This document shows, piece after piece, positions 38,901-47,573 of a stretch of DNA of 64,000 bases (positions are counted from its first letter, which is position 1; each line of letters begins with the position of its first letter). The stretch spans positions 434,001-498,000 of the forward strand of contig NC_035932.1 in the NCBI RefSeq assembly GCF_000348985.1, read 5' to 3'. A program made the translations under genes and the position numbers. Source of the DNA: Huiozyma naganishii CBS 8797. Taxonomy: Eukaryota; Ascomycota; Saccharomycetes; Saccharomycetales; Saccharomycetaceae. The notes beneath the pieces are model-generated. The model was not told the origin of the DNA. It searched no databases and saw only the letters and a list, made by a program, of their open reading frames with translations.

Positions 38901-40911
38901 ATTCTGGTTGGTAGGTGACTATTTAAGAGTCCGGTTCGAGCCAGAATTTAAAACAGAGACCGGAAAAAAGCTCATCGAGAAGGTCAACCAGGGCCAACTG
39001 ATGGAGATTATCACCTCCACCGATTCCGATCCTTATGATTTTTATAACGGCCTATGGACCTTTTTACTAAAGTCATTAATTGAGTGCTCGAATGATAAGC
39101 GTATTGAGGTTAAAAAGGGGGCCCTTCAAACTTTTTTCAGGATCATTGACTCCCATTCTAATTGTTTACCGTCTTGGGATTTGATACACTCTATTGTCTT
39201 AAAGCCTTTGTTGACCAAAAACTCGCAAGACGAAAATGTTGCAGAATATGCGGAATTTTTCAACGTATGCATCAGCGGATTGACCAATCTATATCCAACG
39301 AGGTTCACGACATTTCAAGCGGATCCTGTTTGCACAGAGGCCTGGTTGACATTTTTGGGCTTCATCGAGCGCTTGCTTGTTTCCAAGTCAACTGGGGTAA
39401 AATACGTCGCCATCAACAATTATCGAGAGCTGCTGAAGTCTATGTATTTGTTGGATGATGTATCCACAGAGATCCTTCAAAAGTGCGAACAGTTGTGGAA
39501 TGGATACGTCATTGTTTACAATGATTCAATTGAGCAAAATAATTTTATTGTGAAGAATGAATATGACTGTGTTCTGGAACTATTAAATTCATTTGCTGAG
39601 TTGTATCAATTGATGGAAAAATATCATAGAGTTGATTTCCCATTTGTCGAAAACTCATTGGGGTTGTTTACTTCTGCAGCCAAATATCCTCTCCTACCCC
39701 AGCACACGAAAGACAACAACCGGCCATCAAGTTTGCAAGCTGCAGTATTGAGTGGTTTGACCTTGTTTCCCTCAAATAAGTCCAATGATATCGAATTACT
39801 GATTATTTTCCAGTTGAGTAACATGACTACTCTGATGTTTGATACAAGAGAGAAAATTCTGAAGAAATTGGCGTCTAAGTTATCAAACGCCACACTAACT
39901 CGTATCCCATCTTTTGAGGCGGTCAGTTACCTGGCCAGTAAAAGTCTTTTTGAAAGACTAGATAAGATTGATGATATCACGTTACCGATATCTAAGGAGA
40001 AGCATCTACTAAAGGTTTTGAAAAAAATCTTTCTGACATTATTAGAAAAACCGTTAATTGATTTGAGCAAGGATAATGATACTCCAATGTGGGTACTGTG
40101 TTCAAGGGCATTTCGGATTCTCTCAACGGAGTTATTCAAACCGGATGTACATCCATCTTTGAGTTCGTCGATCCAAGAAGAATTCCATAATATCTTTATT
40201 GAAATCACTAGCTTCCCGATAAAACGTATCAACTGGGCAACTGATTCCGCAAGTGAAAAGAACGACCTGATAGAATACAATCAGTTCAAGGAAATACTTT
40301 TGAAAGAGGATGTAATCTCTTATATGAACGAGGAACATTTACAGCACTTTATCTCTAGCGTTTGGTCTGCATCTTTTGTCTACGAACTCGATGAGCTAGA
40401 AAAGGCATTTATTGAAAATAAGAACCTCAGTGAGGTTACAAGAAGAGTCTGCACAGTAGACCTTAAGGAGATATTCGGGTCCACGGTGGAACCTAAGTTG
40501 CTGTCCAAGACGTACTGCTCACAAACCTGTCTGAACGATCTGTCCAAATTTATAACCTTTGAGGGCCAACAGTTCGAAACGCTGAGAAAGGTTAGTACCC
40601 AATATGTGGTGTCAAGGATTGCTTTATGCATAAGAAAGTACGTATCCGACGAAAACTTGGTGGACAGGGCACCAATCCCTAAAGTAAGAAAACTAGAATT
40701 GCTGACGCTATTAAAGGGCCTCTTGGACATCGTTCTTAATCTGTCGCGGGAAAAAATCAAAGACTACGCGGTTGAAATAGATAGCCTTTTACTGTTACAT
40801 CCATTGGTGTTGAAAATGATACCGTCGTCACACAAAGTTGTCGGTCTACAGAAATTGGTAACTGAAATATCTCTCAACTTTGTGACGGTGATGTCCACGT
40901 CACAGATCTGA
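35923..40911 (+). CDS. MON2: Golgi/endosome traffic protein Mon2
   Basis: Large peripheral Golgi protein related to the DCB-HUS part of Sec7 Arf-GEFs but lacking a Sec7 domain. It works with Dop1 and Neo1 in endosome-Golgi recycling (1662 aa; 1636 in S. cerevisiae). The N-terminal DCB-like region begins LHKRLDADLHSLLSESKRKSSEVRHACEKSL, followed by HUS-type helices and a long HEAT-like solenoid. The first third has GC-rich codons and the last two thirds are markedly AT-richer with no break in frame. Confidence 0.93.
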   Translation: MSSASATSAVAASGGSQFGILHKRLDADLHSLLSESKRKSSEVRHACEKSLKILRTVQSSDDLLRHPDFVVPLVLACASRNAKLTTISVQCLQGLASLNCIPRERLSEVLDAFIEATHLAIEIQLKILQIVPIFFKTYAQYLYGGLLAKLVLCCTNLFHLPTKSSIVTSTASAALQQLVDEIFERLSYQWDGKTADDMEQLGETFDVMVSNNDTIKVNTFRNDANQLFDNLISAMDTKRAAATQDATESAPHVPRILEVKEISLDYGLEVLESLLKNNRRAFLHYPDLQFLLRIKAIPLLLRCISTPKSFSLTVRAYRCIQLLLNKEYLEPMSLEIEVILSLLIHGISVGSNVPQWQRILSLEVFNEVSQDFNMIKSIYIMYDNSEEKKQVVTALLEECINVLQSPEVLPALARSKVIEKLEMPLISNETAVARTKFMFLLDKNHPPPVNVSYLIWLILSLSNSWSESLSNIAMDASSDMNENNNEEIDLRNSEVMGFYNGVFANLFHINETFLYSTALDTQIFHTLVRSFQKLGHGAGLLHLNDKLDQCLRVFSIAIVNNTTKSESTQIEENKRLSTSDKSGVLSSIGGSLIGLNEVNATNATTKKPSEKKSMHPRVLNSKHLSLFRAMVSLSVSLGAVFSPVNWNHIFITWQWVSYYIYGPSTDFMESYYSQDIPAQPNLSRNEINTVETGILKLLETTPLYSQPAFGTLITSLIESSNATLFDDFSYHPIDSNLEDAETEQQVEREIKLNYCIYNKSFYITQLSELSTFNYSRFWNGNGKDPWWHIMDYFVNLLGTRRISSTTLRLYIARIFNSIIKTISDEVGSIDDIDDRTKKFNMMENLIIGAMLKAIEEMSNLKIEKSDIYEGVVNTESEILLEILSTLKSILNEFGDLLTQSWLTVFKIINSPFELLNGSVDSLNVKETEDSSLLNAIVQKRTEMVQVSYEVFKLVSDDFLQTLPLEVIRYVIETLVHYVNQDKNLNISFSSISQFWLVGDYLRVRFEPEFKTETGKKLIEKVNQGQLMEIITSTDSDPYDFYNGLWTFLLKSLIECSNDKRIEVKKGALQTFFRIIDSHSNCLPSWDLIHSIVLKPLLTKNSQDENVAEYAEFFNVCISGLTNLYPTRFTTFQADPVCTEAWLTFLGFIERLLVSKSTGVKYVAINNYRELLKSMYLLDDVSTEILQKCEQLWNGYVIVYNDSIEQNNFIVKNEYDCVLELLNSFAELYQLMEKYHRVDFPFVENSLGLFTSAAKYPLLPQHTKDNNRPSSLQAAVLSGLTLFPSNKSNDIELLIIFQLSNMTTLMFDTREKILKKLASKLSNATLTRIPSFEAVSYLASKSLFERLDKIDDITLPISKEKHLLKVLKKIFLTLLEKPLIDLSKDNDTPMWVLCSRAFRILSTELFKPDVHPSLSSSIQEEFHNIFIEITSFPIKRINWATDSASEKNDLIEYNQFKEILLKEDVISYMNEEHLQHFISSVWSASFVYELDELEKAFIENKNLSEVTRRVCTVDLKEIFGSTVEPKLLSKTYCSQTCLNDLSKFITFEGQQFETLRKVSTQYVVSRIALCIRKYVSDENLVDRAPIPKVRKLELLTLLKGLLDIVLNLSREKIKDYAVEIDSLLLLHPLVLKMIPSSHKVVGLQKLVTEISLNFVTVMSTSQI

Positions 40912-41087
40912 GTATTATGTTATACGGTCCGTTCGACCTGCTTGTGGTACATTTGTAGATAGTTTTTGAATGTTAGGTCGTATTTACCCTAGTAAAAATT
41001 TATAGATAGAGTCAAGTAAACGCTAACGAAGACATCCAACGTCGGAGTAGATGGAGTTAGCGTAATGTATATCAGCGGGAGAGATTG

Positions 41088-43739
41088 TTAGTCCTTCCAG
41101 TCCAGTAGCGGTGTCAGTTCATTAGGTTCGCACGCCATACTGAAAAACACATGATGGAGCAGTTCCTCAGTTGAAGCTCTGTATCTGACGTCCACACAAA
41201 GACAAACACTCAAAAACCTTTTTATCTCCAATGAGAGTGTTTCCGGATACTTCAGTTTCGGTGTACCATTGGTCGCAATCAAATACAGGGCCTTCAATGG
41301 ATCTTCGTTCAGGTAAGGAGGCTCGCTTTCCAGCATCTCGATCGCCATTATACCTAAAGACCAAACATCAACCTTCTCATCATATTCTCTCTGTTTTACG
41401 ACCTCCGGTGCCATCCAGTAAGGTGTACCAACCATTGTAGCACGTTTATTCCTTTGGTCCGTTAGCTTTGCGCAAAACCCAAAATCAGTGATTTTAACGC
41501 GGGCATGTGTATCGAGAAGAACATTATCAGATTTGATATCTCTATGAATAATATGCTTATCGTGCAAAAATTTCAACCCTTGACAGGTCTCTCTAACAAT
41601 GTATGCAATCTGTGGTTCAGTTAGTGGGGAATGAGTACTGCCGTTTGTCGGGCTATTTTCGATAATATCTGTCAAGGACCCGCCTTCCATATACTCCATA
41701 ACCACCCATAGATCATCTTCAGTCTTCAAATACGATTCGATGAAGTTGACTATATTCTTGTGTTTTGAATCCTTCATTACATGAATCTCATTAACGATCA
41801 GTTCCTTACGTGGCTGTTTAGATAGTATCATCTGCTTGATAGCCACTTTATCGCCAACCTTCATATTCTCACCATCGGATTCAGCTTGGCGTGATTCTAA
41901 TGGAGGTAGTACCAGTCTTTCAGCTAAGTAGACCGACCCACTAGCACCTTGGCCTGCCTTTTCGATCATTTGGAATAGTGGCGAAGGGTCCGTGTTGATA
42001 GAAACGCTCCTCAACCTAGATATAACCTCGGCATTCGACATTGTTGGCTTTGAAGTCTTTTTCTGTTTTGTAACACCAACATCCTTTTTAGGTTCTGTCT
42101 TTGGTTTCCGTGGTGCCTCCCGTGCCGGTTGAATAATTTTGTTCACCTGCGGCTCCTGTTTCATCGCTACTGCAGCTGCTGTGACGCTAATATTGTTGTC
42201 CGCGACTTGACTGGGTGGTTTGGGTGCAGCCCTTTGCGGTTGCAGCTTCACGGGGGAAATGCTAGGTCCTTGTTTGACTGGAGAAACTTTTTGGGCAGTC
42301 TGAATTTGTCCATGCTGTGGGGGTAGTTGTTGTGGTTTCTGAGCAGCGTAAGGGTTGTGCTGGTTGTGATACGGTTTAGTGTTTTGAGCAACAGGAGATA
42401 TTCTTTGATTGCCGGAATTGTACTGATGCGGGAACTGTTGCCTATACTGTTGCTGCTGTTGCTGTTGGTACTGGGGATACTGCTGTTGCTGGTGCTGTTG
42501 CTGTTGATATTGCATTGGTTGTTGTTGTTGTGGTGGAGGTGTTTGACGGGGCGTTTGGCGAAGAGCAGATCTGGGAGGCAAATTGACCGCAGTTGGAGAA
42601 ACTACTTTCTGCGATTCCATTTGCTGCTGCTGATGCTGCTGCTGTGACGTTATGTAACTCTGATTCAGTTGAGCGCGCTGAGATAAAGACATAGCTTGTT
42701 GCTTATGCTGCGATGTCACCGAATGGTTGGAGCCATGTGACGTTGGAGGCGATGGTGCACGTCTCTGTGGCATCATTTCGTTTGAGGCGTGACGGTTTTG
42801 CTGGAAACTGGAGCTCGAGCTTGACGACGACGACCCCAACGAAACGTCCGACGATGTACTAGGGTATTTGTTGATCAACGAGTTCGGTTGCGATCTGGCG
42901 CTGGCAGGACCACCTGTGGTCTGTTGCCCATTGATGTCTATCTCATTGTATTCCTGGTAAAACTGCAGCACCTGTATAACGGCAGCTGAGTCGTTGTTCC
43001 AATCGTCACCTGTGATCCGCGAGTGTTTCAGCAATTTCTCCCAGTTGGTGGGCATCCCGACAAAGCTGCCCGTCTCTGGATCAAACCCAACGTGTACTTT
43101 GTGCGTGAAATTTGTAGGCGACGAGACCCCACTCAGAAGCGGGCATTTCGCGAAGATGGCGTCCAGCCACGAGTGTACATCGTACTCTGTCTTTGTTGCC
43201 ACATACAATGATTTCTTCGATGCTTGATCGGATGAGGAACTTGACGACCGGGGAGACCCATTCAGCCCCCCGTTCGAGAGGTTCAGTGACGTTCTTTCGT
43301 TCATGCGTACAATCTCAAAACAGTTTTGCTTCATTTGGTTTCTGCTTACACTGACTATACTGGTCAACGGAACTGAAATCAGGGGATCATCCAAATGCTT
43401 CTCATTTTTGTAAAGCGCTAGATACAGATCATTTAGTACCATGTACCTCTTCTGCCAAATAAACGATAGTATGCCGTTCTCCTTATATGAAACCCATCCT
43501 GCCTTCCTTCTCGTATCTTGCAGTGGTGATGAGATCGACCTGGATGAAACCTGTTGGCTTGAAGGGTCCGTAAACTTCGAGGCACCCAAACTCAGCTGGT
43601 TCATATACTTCGTAGTCGGCTGTGTCTGGTTGTAAGCGACAGACCCACTGGCCCGCGCAGCGGTGGGTGGCCGAGGTGCAGGCCCAATATTCTGGAAATC
43701 ACTCTCCGATATCTTGTTGGCAGCAGCAGATAGAGACAT
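41088..43739 (-). CDS. CLA4: p21-activated kinase Cla4
   Basis: Cdc42-regulated PAK acting in septin assembly, polarity and mitotic exit (883 aa; 842 in S. cerevisiae). Domains in order: PH domain at about 76-198 (RKAGWVSYKENGILSFIWQKRYMVL), CRIB/PBD at about 205-233 (SSPTNFTHKVHVGFDPETGSF), a long Gln/Ser/Pro linker with polyQ tracts (about 365-460), and a Ste20-type kinase from about 600 with HRDIKSDNVLL, DFGFCAKL and the activation segment RATMVGTPYWMAPE. The PH domain separates it from Ste20. The promoter carries an MCB and an Mcm1 box. Confidence 0.97.
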   Translation of the reverse strand: MSLSAAANKISESDFQNIGPAPRPPTAARASGSVAYNQTQPTTKYMNQLSLGASKFTDPSSQQVSSRSISSPLQDTRRKAGWVSYKENGILSFIWQKRYMVLNDLYLALYKNEKHLDDPLISVPLTSIVSVSRNQMKQNCFEIVRMNERTSLNLSNGGLNGSPRSSSSSSDQASKKSLYVATKTEYDVHSWLDAIFAKCPLLSGVSSPTNFTHKVHVGFDPETGSFVGMPTNWEKLLKHSRITGDDWNNDSAAVIQVLQFYQEYNEIDINGQQTTGGPASARSQPNSLINKYPSTSSDVSLGSSSSSSSSSFQQNRHASNEMMPQRRAPSPPTSHGSNHSVTSQHKQQAMSLSQRAQLNQSYITSQQQHQQQQMESQKVVSPTAVNLPPRSALRQTPRQTPPPQQQQPMQYQQQQHQQQQYPQYQQQQQQQYRQQFPHQYNSGNQRISPVAQNTKPYHNQHNPYAAQKPQQLPPQHGQIQTAQKVSPVKQGPSISPVKLQPQRAAPKPPSQVADNNISVTAAAVAMKQEPQVNKIIQPAREAPRKPKTEPKKDVGVTKQKKTSKPTMSNAEVISRLRSVSINTDPSPLFQMIEKAGQGASGSVYLAERLVLPPLESRQAESDGENMKVGDKVAIKQMILSKQPRKELIVNEIHVMKDSKHKNIVNFIESYLKTEDDLWVVMEYMEGGSLTDIIENSPTNGSTHSPLTEPQIAYIVRETCQGLKFLHDKHIIHRDIKSDNVLLDTHARVKITDFGFCAKLTDQRNKRATMVGTPYWMAPEVVKQREYDEKVDVWSLGIMAIEMLESEPPYLNEDPLKALYLIATNGTPKLKYPETLSLEIKRFLSVCLCVDVRYRASTEELLHHVFFSMACEPNELTPLLDWKD
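42425..42680. repeat. CAG/CTG-rich low-complexity DNA inside CLA4
   Basis: Runs of TGCTGTTG and related triplets on the + strand encode the polyglutamine tracts of the Cla4 linker. Interruptions by other codons suggest an old tract. It is expected to vary in length among strains. Confidence 0.7.
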
Positions 43740-44178
43740 GTCTACAATCCTTCTCCACGTGTATATTTGCAGCGACTATTGAAAGTGTTATATTAGGACA
43801 CCGTTTATCGTTTTAGTTTCCGTTTATTACTCCTTTAACAGACAGGAAGTGTTGATGCGTTGTTTGACTTCCCAATGCTCGCCAATGCCAGCTTATACAC
43901 GTACCCAGGACCTGATACACGCCAGTTTTGGACAGTCACCAGAGCTTCTTCGAGACTCTCTGAACGTCTATATTTCTATTCTTCATTTTTTTTTTCTAGT
44001 CAAAAATTTCAGATCTTGAAACAGACGCGTCAGGGATTTCCTAAAAAGGAAACAATCGCCAAAAAGAGCAAAAACTTTCGCGTTCCGCCCTTTTGGGTAA
44101 TATCACGTGATTTGGTCAGGCCCACTGTGGGGCAGGGTCTCGATGGGCAGGACAGGGCACTCGCGCTCAGAGGGGACG
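43740..44178. other. CLA4 promoter / TRF5 3' region
   Basis: 439 bp without a gene. Holds the MCB and Mcm1 boxes (listed separately) and a palindromic TCACGTGA at 44103-44110 of the Cbf1 E-box type. Confidence 0.5.
44025..44052. promoter_or_regulatory. MCB and Mcm1/ECB-like sites upstream of CLA4
   Basis: ACGCGT (44025-44030) is a perfect MBF site. TTTCCTAAAAAGGAAA (44037-44052) has the CC(A/T)6GG core with extended palindromic arms of an Mcm1 P-box or early cell-cycle box. Both are about 290-310 bp upstream of the CLA4 ATG. Confidence 0.6.
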
Positions 44179-46077
44179 CTACCAGCTGCCCTTGGCGAGT
44201 GCCTGGCCCTTCGAGAACCAGTAGTCTCTCCGTGTCTGGGCGTCGACGGTTGCGCGCTTCAAGTTGGCTGCGTTGCCGGTCTCTGAGCGGGTCGGTTCCA
44301 CACTGCTTCTTTCCGTGTCGCCGTCGTGGTCCGAGAGGCCCATTAGGGAGTCGATGCTCTGTCTTGGGTGCTTGCTGCTCGACTTCTGTTTACTCTTCTT
44401 GACTGGGGTCACAGTTTTGGTTCTTTGTGTGGGAGTTGCCTTTTTCTTCTTCTTTAATTTCTTCTTGGCAGGTTCGTCCAGACGGTACATTTCCGTATCG
44501 TCGTGGCCACCCGTGATCAGGTCGTCATCACTGGGGTCCAGGAACACATCTTCAGCAGGTTTCCCGCTGCGGTATAGGGTCCGGGCCCTTTTGCGGTGAA
44601 ACTTTTCGTTTTCCAGTATTGCCCTGTTTTCGACAAAGGCCCTATCATCCTGAAAGTCCCTCCGCTCGCCCTTGTACTTGATGACGTTGGCCAGGATGCT
44701 CTCGCCGACACGGTCCTTAAAGGTCGCCATGTTCAATTCGTAGCACTTGTTTGTCAGGAGGTCGAACGCACCGGCAAAGGCCTTCTTGATCACTCTCATG
44801 TTGAAGGAGCTCCGGCTGATGTTGTTCGAGTGTTCCATCGGGTCCTGGATTGCCAGTGCAAACGAGTTCCTCACCGGGAGCAAGGACTTCCAATGTGATT
44901 TTGGTACGTATACGGGGAAATGGTCGTCGTTGAAGCTCAGTGCCACGTCGTCGTACGCAAAGTTCTTGCCGTACAACTCGAAGAAGTCGATTAACAGGAC
45001 ACCCAAATTATCCAGAGGGTCTATCTCTTGGGTCCGGATCTTTGGATGCAAATTCATAAATGAGTAGACGAGACAGATGATACTGAATCCGCCTAGCCCG
45101 CCCGTGTGGACGTCGTTGAGCCTCCTTGCTGCAAGAAATTGTTTGATGATGAGGACCAGTTCACGCAGACCGGGCGTCTCGCGAAGCCAGCCGCGGATCA
45201 AACGTGCTGCCTCAATACCGTTTAGCCGTTCAAAGGACACATCGATGTGGAGGTTGGAATGGGGCTCTATGAATTTGATGATGGGTACTCTTGTTCGGCT
45301 GATGACTTCAATCTGCACGGCTAGATTCTCATCTCTCAAGTGACGAGCCAGTTCGTACAAGTATTGAGTGTTTTCTTTATCCATTGAGGTGCTGTTCACA
45401 ACGCAGTCGATATCTGAACCGGGCATGTACAAATCAGTCGCGTATGACCCAAATACATGCAAATCCGAGTCTCGCCAGAGCGATCTCACGGCTTTCCGAA
45501 TCTTCTGAACCGCTCGGTTACGTGAAATGATCTCACTCCCAGTGGGTGATATGTACGCGACAAAATCTTTAATCTCCTGCGTGAGCCACTGGCTGATTTG
45601 TTTCTCTTGTGAATGGTCTTGGTTCAAAAGCCAGGGGAAATTCGGGTTGAACTCCGGCTGTGCATTTTCCATGGGACTCTTGCTCGATTCAGAAGAAACC
45701 TCGTCGTCCGTGGAATTGTGATCTTCCTCCTCCCCTGCAGAGCTATCAGAGAAAGCTATATAGTCTCTGTTCAAAGTCAGCGTATCCTCTTGTCGCAGTG
45801 CATGCGGTGGCTCACCCCCATCTTGCGAACTTGCCTCATCGATCTCCTTAATCAAAACTTTATCCTCCAGTTCTGTGTCCTCCATGGACAACAATAAATT
45901 ATCGTACGATGCATCCACTTTCAACTCTTCAAATGGGTTCCTTGAACTACCATTACCATCGTTTAGACTCTGGAGTTCGTTGAAATCCGACACAGACCCG
46001 GAGTTGAACACCTCGATGTGCTCCCGCACTTTATTGAAGGATAACTTCCTCAACCGCTTCCCTCTCCAGTTACGCAT
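44179..46077 (-). CDS. TRF5: Non-canonical poly(A) polymerase Trf5/Trf4 (TRAMP)
   Basis: Catalytic subunit of the nuclear TRAMP complex, which oligoadenylates aberrant RNAs for exosome decay (632 aa; Trf5 642, Pap2/Trf4 584 in S. cerevisiae). The N-terminus is acidic and Ser-rich (1-145). The nucleotidyltransferase core has FGSYATDLYMPGSDID with Asp222 and Asp224 and the third acidic residue Asp279 in LHIDVSF. The PAP-associated domain follows (GGLGGFSIICLVYSFMNLHPK). The tail is Lys-rich (KKKLKKKKKATPTQR). TRF5 over PAP2 is by position; the two are WGD paralogues. Confidence 0.92.
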   Translation of the reverse strand: MRNWRGKRLRKLSFNKVREHIEVFNSGSVSDFNELQSLNDGNGSSRNPFEELKVDASYDNLLLSMEDTELEDKVLIKEIDEASSQDGGEPPHALRQEDTLTLNRDYIAFSDSSAGEEEDHNSTDDEVSSESSKSPMENAQPEFNPNFPWLLNQDHSQEKQISQWLTQEIKDFVAYISPTGSEIISRNRAVQKIRKAVRSLWRDSDLHVFGSYATDLYMPGSDIDCVVNSTSMDKENTQYLYELARHLRDENLAVQIEVISRTRVPIIKFIEPHSNLHIDVSFERLNGIEAARLIRGWLRETPGLRELVLIIKQFLAARRLNDVHTGGLGGFSIICLVYSFMNLHPKIRTQEIDPLDNLGVLLIDFFELYGKNFAYDDVALSFNDDHFPVYVPKSHWKSLLPVRNSFALAIQDPMEHSNNISRSSFNMRVIKKAFAGAFDLLTNKCYELNMATFKDRVGESILANVIKYKGERRDFQDDRAFVENRAILENEKFHRKRARTLYRSGKPAEDVFLDPSDDDLITGGHDDTEMYRLDEPAKKKLKKKKKATPTQRTKTVTPVKKSKQKSSSKHPRQSIDSLMGLSDHDGDTERSSVEPTRSETGNAANLKRATVDAQTRRDYWFSKGQALAKGSW

Positions 46078-46358
46078 TGCCAGCCTCCCCTTGCAAATAA
46101 CCCTCCCAACAAACAGTATCTAATACTACGCTCATCTCATCTCATCGTTTCTTGAAATCAAAATTTTTTAAGTGAAAAAAAATGTTCACGAGTTGTATGT
46201 ATGTATTATATAATATTATGTTTTATAGAAGTTGAGGTAGTGGGATGTGGTGGGTCAGTTTGACGTATCTGGGGTTCATGAGATGCAGTAGGGGACAGAG
46301 AATGTATGATTGTTGTGTAGTGGACCAAATTTGTAGTATTTTACATTATTGTTTGCGT
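46078..46358. other. TRF5 promoter / TOS6 3' region
   Basis: 281 bp with the RiBi-type boxes of TRF5 near its left end. No other feature is seen. Confidence 0.4.
46131..46169. promoter_or_regulatory. PAC-like repeats and RRPE of TRF5
   Basis: CTCAT-CTCAT-CTCATCG (46131-46147) reads GATGAG repeated three times on the other strand, the last copy close to PAC. AAAATTTTTT (46160-46169) is RRPE-like. They lie 55-90 bp upstream of the TRF5 ATG, fitting control with rRNA-processing genes. Confidence 0.5.
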
Positions 46359-46731
46359 TTATAGCAGACACAGAGCAGCAGCAACGACACCAACCATTGC
46401 TAATGGGACGTTGTCTTGTACACCGGCGGCAGCAAACGTGCTCACACTTGGAGCAGTAGCTGTGGCATTCTTAGATTGCTGTTGCACGGAAAGTGTGGAG
46501 GCGGCAGAGGAGGAAGCTGACGTACTCTTCGAAGAGGCGGCGACGGCAGCGGAGACAGAGCCAGAAGAGACCGTGCTGGTGACACGTGGAGTCGTGGTGG
46601 ACTTGACCGTGGACACAACAGATTTGGGTGACCTCTGGGGTGGTGGTGATGTCAACGTAGGTGACGCTGTCAGCGGCGACCAAAGCGGTGAAAAGAGTAG
46701 CAGATAGAGCTAGTACGGATTGGAATTGCAT
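46359..46731 (-). pseudogene. TOS6: Tos6-like GPI cell-wall protein gene, frame broken by one base
   Basis: A small GPI-anchored, Ser/Thr-rich wall protein by layout. The ATG at 46731 opens a signal peptide (MQFQSVLALSATLFTALVAA) and VTYVDITTTP, but that frame then loses its sense and runs to a stop at 46471. The +1 frame from about 46622 carries the Ser/Thr/Ala-rich body (SVVSTVKSTTTPRVTS) and a hydrophobic GPI-anchor tail (PLAMVGVVAAALCLL) ending at 46359. Skipping one base near 46623, beside an AAA run, would join the two into about 123 aa (Tos6 is 102). The break could be an assembly error, a recent lesion or recoding. Position between TRF5 and RPS19 matches YNL300W. Confidence 0.75.
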
Positions 46732-47054
46732 TGATGTATTATAGTACTGTTAAAGAAATGAGGGACAATAGTTGGAATTTTGTGTGGTTTCCTTTCCCGA
46801 GAAGTGAACAAGCCAGAGGAACATGGTGGTATCATTACCGTTAGAATAGCTCCCCGTTCCAGCCTCTTTATATATTATTTGCAATCGCGGTGTGAGATCA
46901 AGACACGGAATCCCCAACGGACGTTCTATTCCTCCGTCCTTCTTCTTCTCCCACCATTTGGGGCGCACACGGTACCCCAAGGGGTATTGCTGCAGCCCCC
47001 GGCGCAGATCTTCTACCACTTACGAACACGATTGATCCAACTCGATCGATGACA

Positions 47055-47139
47055 TTTCGCGTTAACCGTTGCGATGAGAGGAAACAGACGCCAAAAATGT
47101 GATTTTCTTCTTTTTGGAAAAGGACGCGAAATGACGCGT
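47055..47139. promoter_or_regulatory. SCB and MCB cluster upstream of TOS6
   Basis: TTTCGCG (47055-47061) and CGCGAAA (47125-47131) are SBF (Swi4/Swi6) sites and ACGCGT (47134-47139) is an MBF site, about 325-410 bp upstream of the TOS6 ATG. The gene name stands for target of SBF, so the cluster fits. Confidence 0.6.
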
Positions 47140-47452
47140 CTTGGATTCCGCCGTGTGTAACAGTTAGTAGGACACTGCACCGAGTCTCGCCTGGCAGTCG
47201 CGAATTGCGCGAAGGACTCACGGTGACTTTGCTATTGTCTGTGGTTGTTGCGACGCGGTGGTAACATGGGAGGAATGGCGAGCGGGCATGGCGAGGGGGA
47301 CATTTCGTGTGGTCGAGTTCCTACTGTACTTTTTTGGTCTTCGCCACGACATCAGAAACCGTCTTGGCTTGCGAATCGTAACGAAACCGTAGTGGAATTC
47401 GCCAAGAGCACGACCACGGGAATGCACACTTCCCAGACGTCCCCGGCATTTA

Positions 47453-47484
47453 CACCCATACATTTCTACCAAATCCGCACACCA
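47453..47484 (+). promoter_or_regulatory. Rap1 sites of RPS19
   Basis: ACACCCATACATTT (47453-47466) is the ribosomal-protein-type Rap1 consensus. A second, weaker Rap1-like ATCCGCACACC follows at 47474-47484. They are 340-370 bp upstream of the ATG and precede a T-rich tract (47490-47550). Confidence 0.8.
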
Positions 47485-47573
47485 TTTCAATTTTTGTTAT
47501 TTTTCTTGCGTTTTCACAAAACTGTTTTTTTTGAGTTTGTTTTCCCGCTTTCCAGAGGGAGCTGGGGCGAGTG

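Noticed and set aside
44102..44110. ATCACGTGA as a possible centromere CDEI
   Set aside because: Neither side has an 80-bp AT-rich CDEII or a CDEIII (TGNTTTCCGAA), so it is an ordinary E-box-type site.
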